From Stutzerimonas stutzeri (GTDB lineage Bacteria > Pseudomonadota > Gammaproteobacteria > Pseudomonadales > Pseudomonadaceae), in contig NZ_JANGEY010000001.1 of NCBI RefSeq assembly GCF_024451105.1, positions 434,001-498,000 of the forward strand: a stretch of DNA of 64,000 bases. Direction: 5' to 3'. Shown in pieces: positions 62,748-64,000 of this stretch. Each line of letters starts with the position of its first letter. The stretch's first letter is position 1. Made by a program: the position numbers and the translations under genes. The notes under the pieces were generated by a model that was not told the DNA's origin, did no database searches, and worked only from the letters and a program-made list of their open reading frames with translations.

Positions 62748-63392
62748 CTAAACGGCCCTTCTTGCAGGATTACCGATCCAGGTGCTGGAGGCAGGCAAAG
62801 ACTTGTAGGCGACGGAGGCTGCGGCGAGCACGGCGAAAGCGCCAAGGTCCGTGCGGTCGCGCACTACGGCATTCGGCGCCACATAGGCACCGCAGTCCGC
62901 CTTGGCATAGCCGCACAGCGTGGCATTGGGGCCCACGTAGACAAAGTCGTCAAGCCGTACATCGTGCCCCAGGTTGGCGCCCGCCCTGATGCTGCAGCAC
63001 AGACCGGTACGCACTCCTGGCTGCAGGACGGCATAGGCGCAGACCAGCGCTCCTGCCCCAAGCACGCAATCGGCGGCGATCTGTGCAGTGGGATGAATCA
63101 AGCTGACAATCCGCTCGGGCGGTATGTTGAATCCGCGGATCAGATCGACACGCTGCTGCATCTTGCCAACGCTCAGCAAGGCGAAATGAAAACAGGTGTC
63201 GGCAGGCAGGTCGCGCCAGTCACGGGTACGCCCCAAGACGGGATAGCCACCGATATCGCTACCAAGCGGATTGTGATCGTTGAGAAAACCGGCAAGCATG
63301 ATGTCCTGCCCGGCCGCGGCCATATCGAGAATGACCTGTGCGGCGACAAGCCCATCGCCATGCCCGCCTAGAATAACCACCTGCTTGGTCAT
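62748..63392 (-). CDS. Sugar O/N-acyltransferase, PglD/NeuD type
   Basis: 214 residues. N-terminal Rossmann-like sugar-nucleotide domain (VVILGGHGDG) and a left-handed beta-helix (about 98-205) with the catalytic H143 in NLGHDV, as PglD/NeuD. Presumed to add an acyl group to the 4-amino sugar precursor. Overlaps pseG by 4 bases (ATGA), so it may fill the PseH acetyltransferase role in this locus; classic PseH is a GNAT enzyme, not seen here. Confidence 0.82.
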   Translation of the reverse strand: MTKQVVILGGHGDGLVAAQVILDMAAAGQDIMLAGFLNDHNPLGSDIGGYPVLGRTRDWRDLPADTCFHFALLSVGKMQQRVDLIRGFNIPPERIVSLIHPTAQIAADCVLGAGALVCAYAVLQPGVRTGLCCSIRAGANLGHDVRLDDFVYVGPNATLCGYAKADCGAYVAPNAVVRDRTDLGAFAVLAAASVAYKSLPASSTWIGNPARRAV

Positions 63393-64000
63393 ACGTGCCT
63401 CAAAAACGAAAGGATGGTTTCAACGACCCTGGCGCCACCCCGGCCATCCACGACGGCAGCGGCGCGACCACTCATGCGACGCAGAATCTCAGGCGCATCC
63501 TTGAGGCGCAAGACATGCTCACGCAGCACCCCGGGCTCGATGGCTTCATGAGGCCCCAGATAGCGGGCGCAGCCCAATCGCTGCATGGCCTGGCTCTGCT
63601 CAATCTGGTTATCGGCAATACTGACCAGCAGCATCGGCAGACCACATCGGGCCGCCTCATAGGAGGTCGTACCGCCGGCCATTATAGCCAGGTCGGCATG
63701 TCCCAGCAGCGCCGCGATATTGTCGGGCTGTACAAGGTAGGCAGCCTCGAGATGCCTGAGGCTTGCCAACGCACGCCGATTGCCCTCATTGCGTGGATTG
63801 CCGTGGCCCGCGATGACCGTTACCGCTGTTCCTGCCAGCCCCGGGCAATCCAGATCAGTCAGGGCCTGCAAGACCAGCCCACGGTCGTCGCCACCACCGA
63901 AGGTCAGCAACAAACTTTGCACTCCAGAACGCAGGCGCGGCGGAGCAAGGTGCACGAACTCCTCGCGCAGGAGCGCATAGTCCAGACCGACCAGCAGCCG
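63389..64000 (-). CDS. pseG: PseG, UDP-sugar hydrolase (5' end beyond window)
   Basis: About 203 C-terminal residues are present, beginning LLVGLDYALLREEF. TFGGGDDRG and MAGGTTSYEAARCGLPML match the UDP-binding C-terminal domain of PseG (UDP-2,4-diacetamido-trideoxy-altropyranose hydrolase, GT-B fold). The N-terminal catalytic His is outside. The pseB/pseC/pseF genes are expected to the right. Confidence 0.85.
   Translation of the reverse strand, partial: RLLVGLDYALLREEFVHLAPPRLRSGVQSLLLTFGGGDDRGLVLQALTDLDCPGLAGTAVTVIAGHGNPRNEGNRRALASLRHLEAAYLVQPDNIAALLGHADLAIMAGGTTSYEAARCGLPMLLVSIADNQIEQSQAMQRLGCARYLGPHEAIEPGVLREHVLRLKDAPEILRRMSGRAAAVVDGRGGARVVETILSFLRHV

Overview
This window is chromosomal DNA of a high-GC gammaproteobacterium, almost certainly a Pseudomonas or close relative (Pseudomonadaceae). 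Evidence is the gene order orn-rsgA-rhdA-psd-(PA4958-like)-fimX-serB ... parC ... parE-yqiA-cpdA-DUF1249-nudF-(DUF3298)-thiC, followed by waaA, an FAD oxidoreductase/aldo-keto reductase pair, hldE and msbA. From memory this is the order of the PA4951-PA4997 stretch of P. aeruginosa. The hpt/upp/uraA and nosP/nahK blocks also match Pseudomonas. Coding density is very high and strong GC bias makes long false open frames on the antisense strands.

Layout. 1-3.5 kb: nitric-oxide sensor NosP (FIST protein) and its overlapping hybrid kinase NahK, whose C-terminus runs off the left edge. 3.8-12.6 kb: porin, AEC transporter, PqqF-like M16 peptidase, OmpA-like lipoprotein, metallo-hydrolase, D-2-hydroxyacid dehydrogenase, RsmC. 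12.6-13.5 kb: a yybP-ykoY manganese riboswitch ahead of a GDT1/UPF0016 exporter. 13.6-18.8 kb: DauA, then purine/pyrimidine salvage (hpt divergent from upp-uraA-VC0807). 18.9-22.8 kb: YegD-type Hsp70 and a Cache-GGDEF-EAL enzyme. 22.8-33.3 kb: orn, rsgA, rhdA, psd, a FimX-linked protein, fimX, serB, AhpA/YtjB. 33.3-36.9 kb: a four-gene MCE/Mla-like lipid transport operon. 37.0-46.1 kb: topoisomerase IV, cAMP phosphodiesterase, Nudix and small conserved genes, tRNA-Thr. 46.2-50.3 kb: thiC with its TPP riboswitch, a structured non-coding stretch ending in a strong terminator, and an RTX protein.

50.3-59.8 kb is the LPS core/lipid A block (waaA, hldE, msbA, a kinase-like protein) with an intact ketoacyl-ACP synthase III. 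59.8-64 kb, AT-richer than the rest, is the end of a nonulosonic (pseudaminic) acid locus on the minus strand: pseG, a PglD/NeuD-type acetyltransferase, an unrecognised 199-residue protein, a half-length KAS III lacking its catalytic cysteine, an acyl carrier protein and pseI, followed by decayed acyltransferase sequence. Pairing of an ACP and a crippled KAS III with sugar-acid genes is the best candidate here for a poorly described system, perhaps ACP-dependent N-acylation of pseudaminic acid.

Other points of interest are the structured RNA before the RTX gene, mutually exclusive helices in the Mn riboswitch leader, absence of motAB between rsgA and rhdA, and an unusually long perfect hairpin at 33.3 kb.
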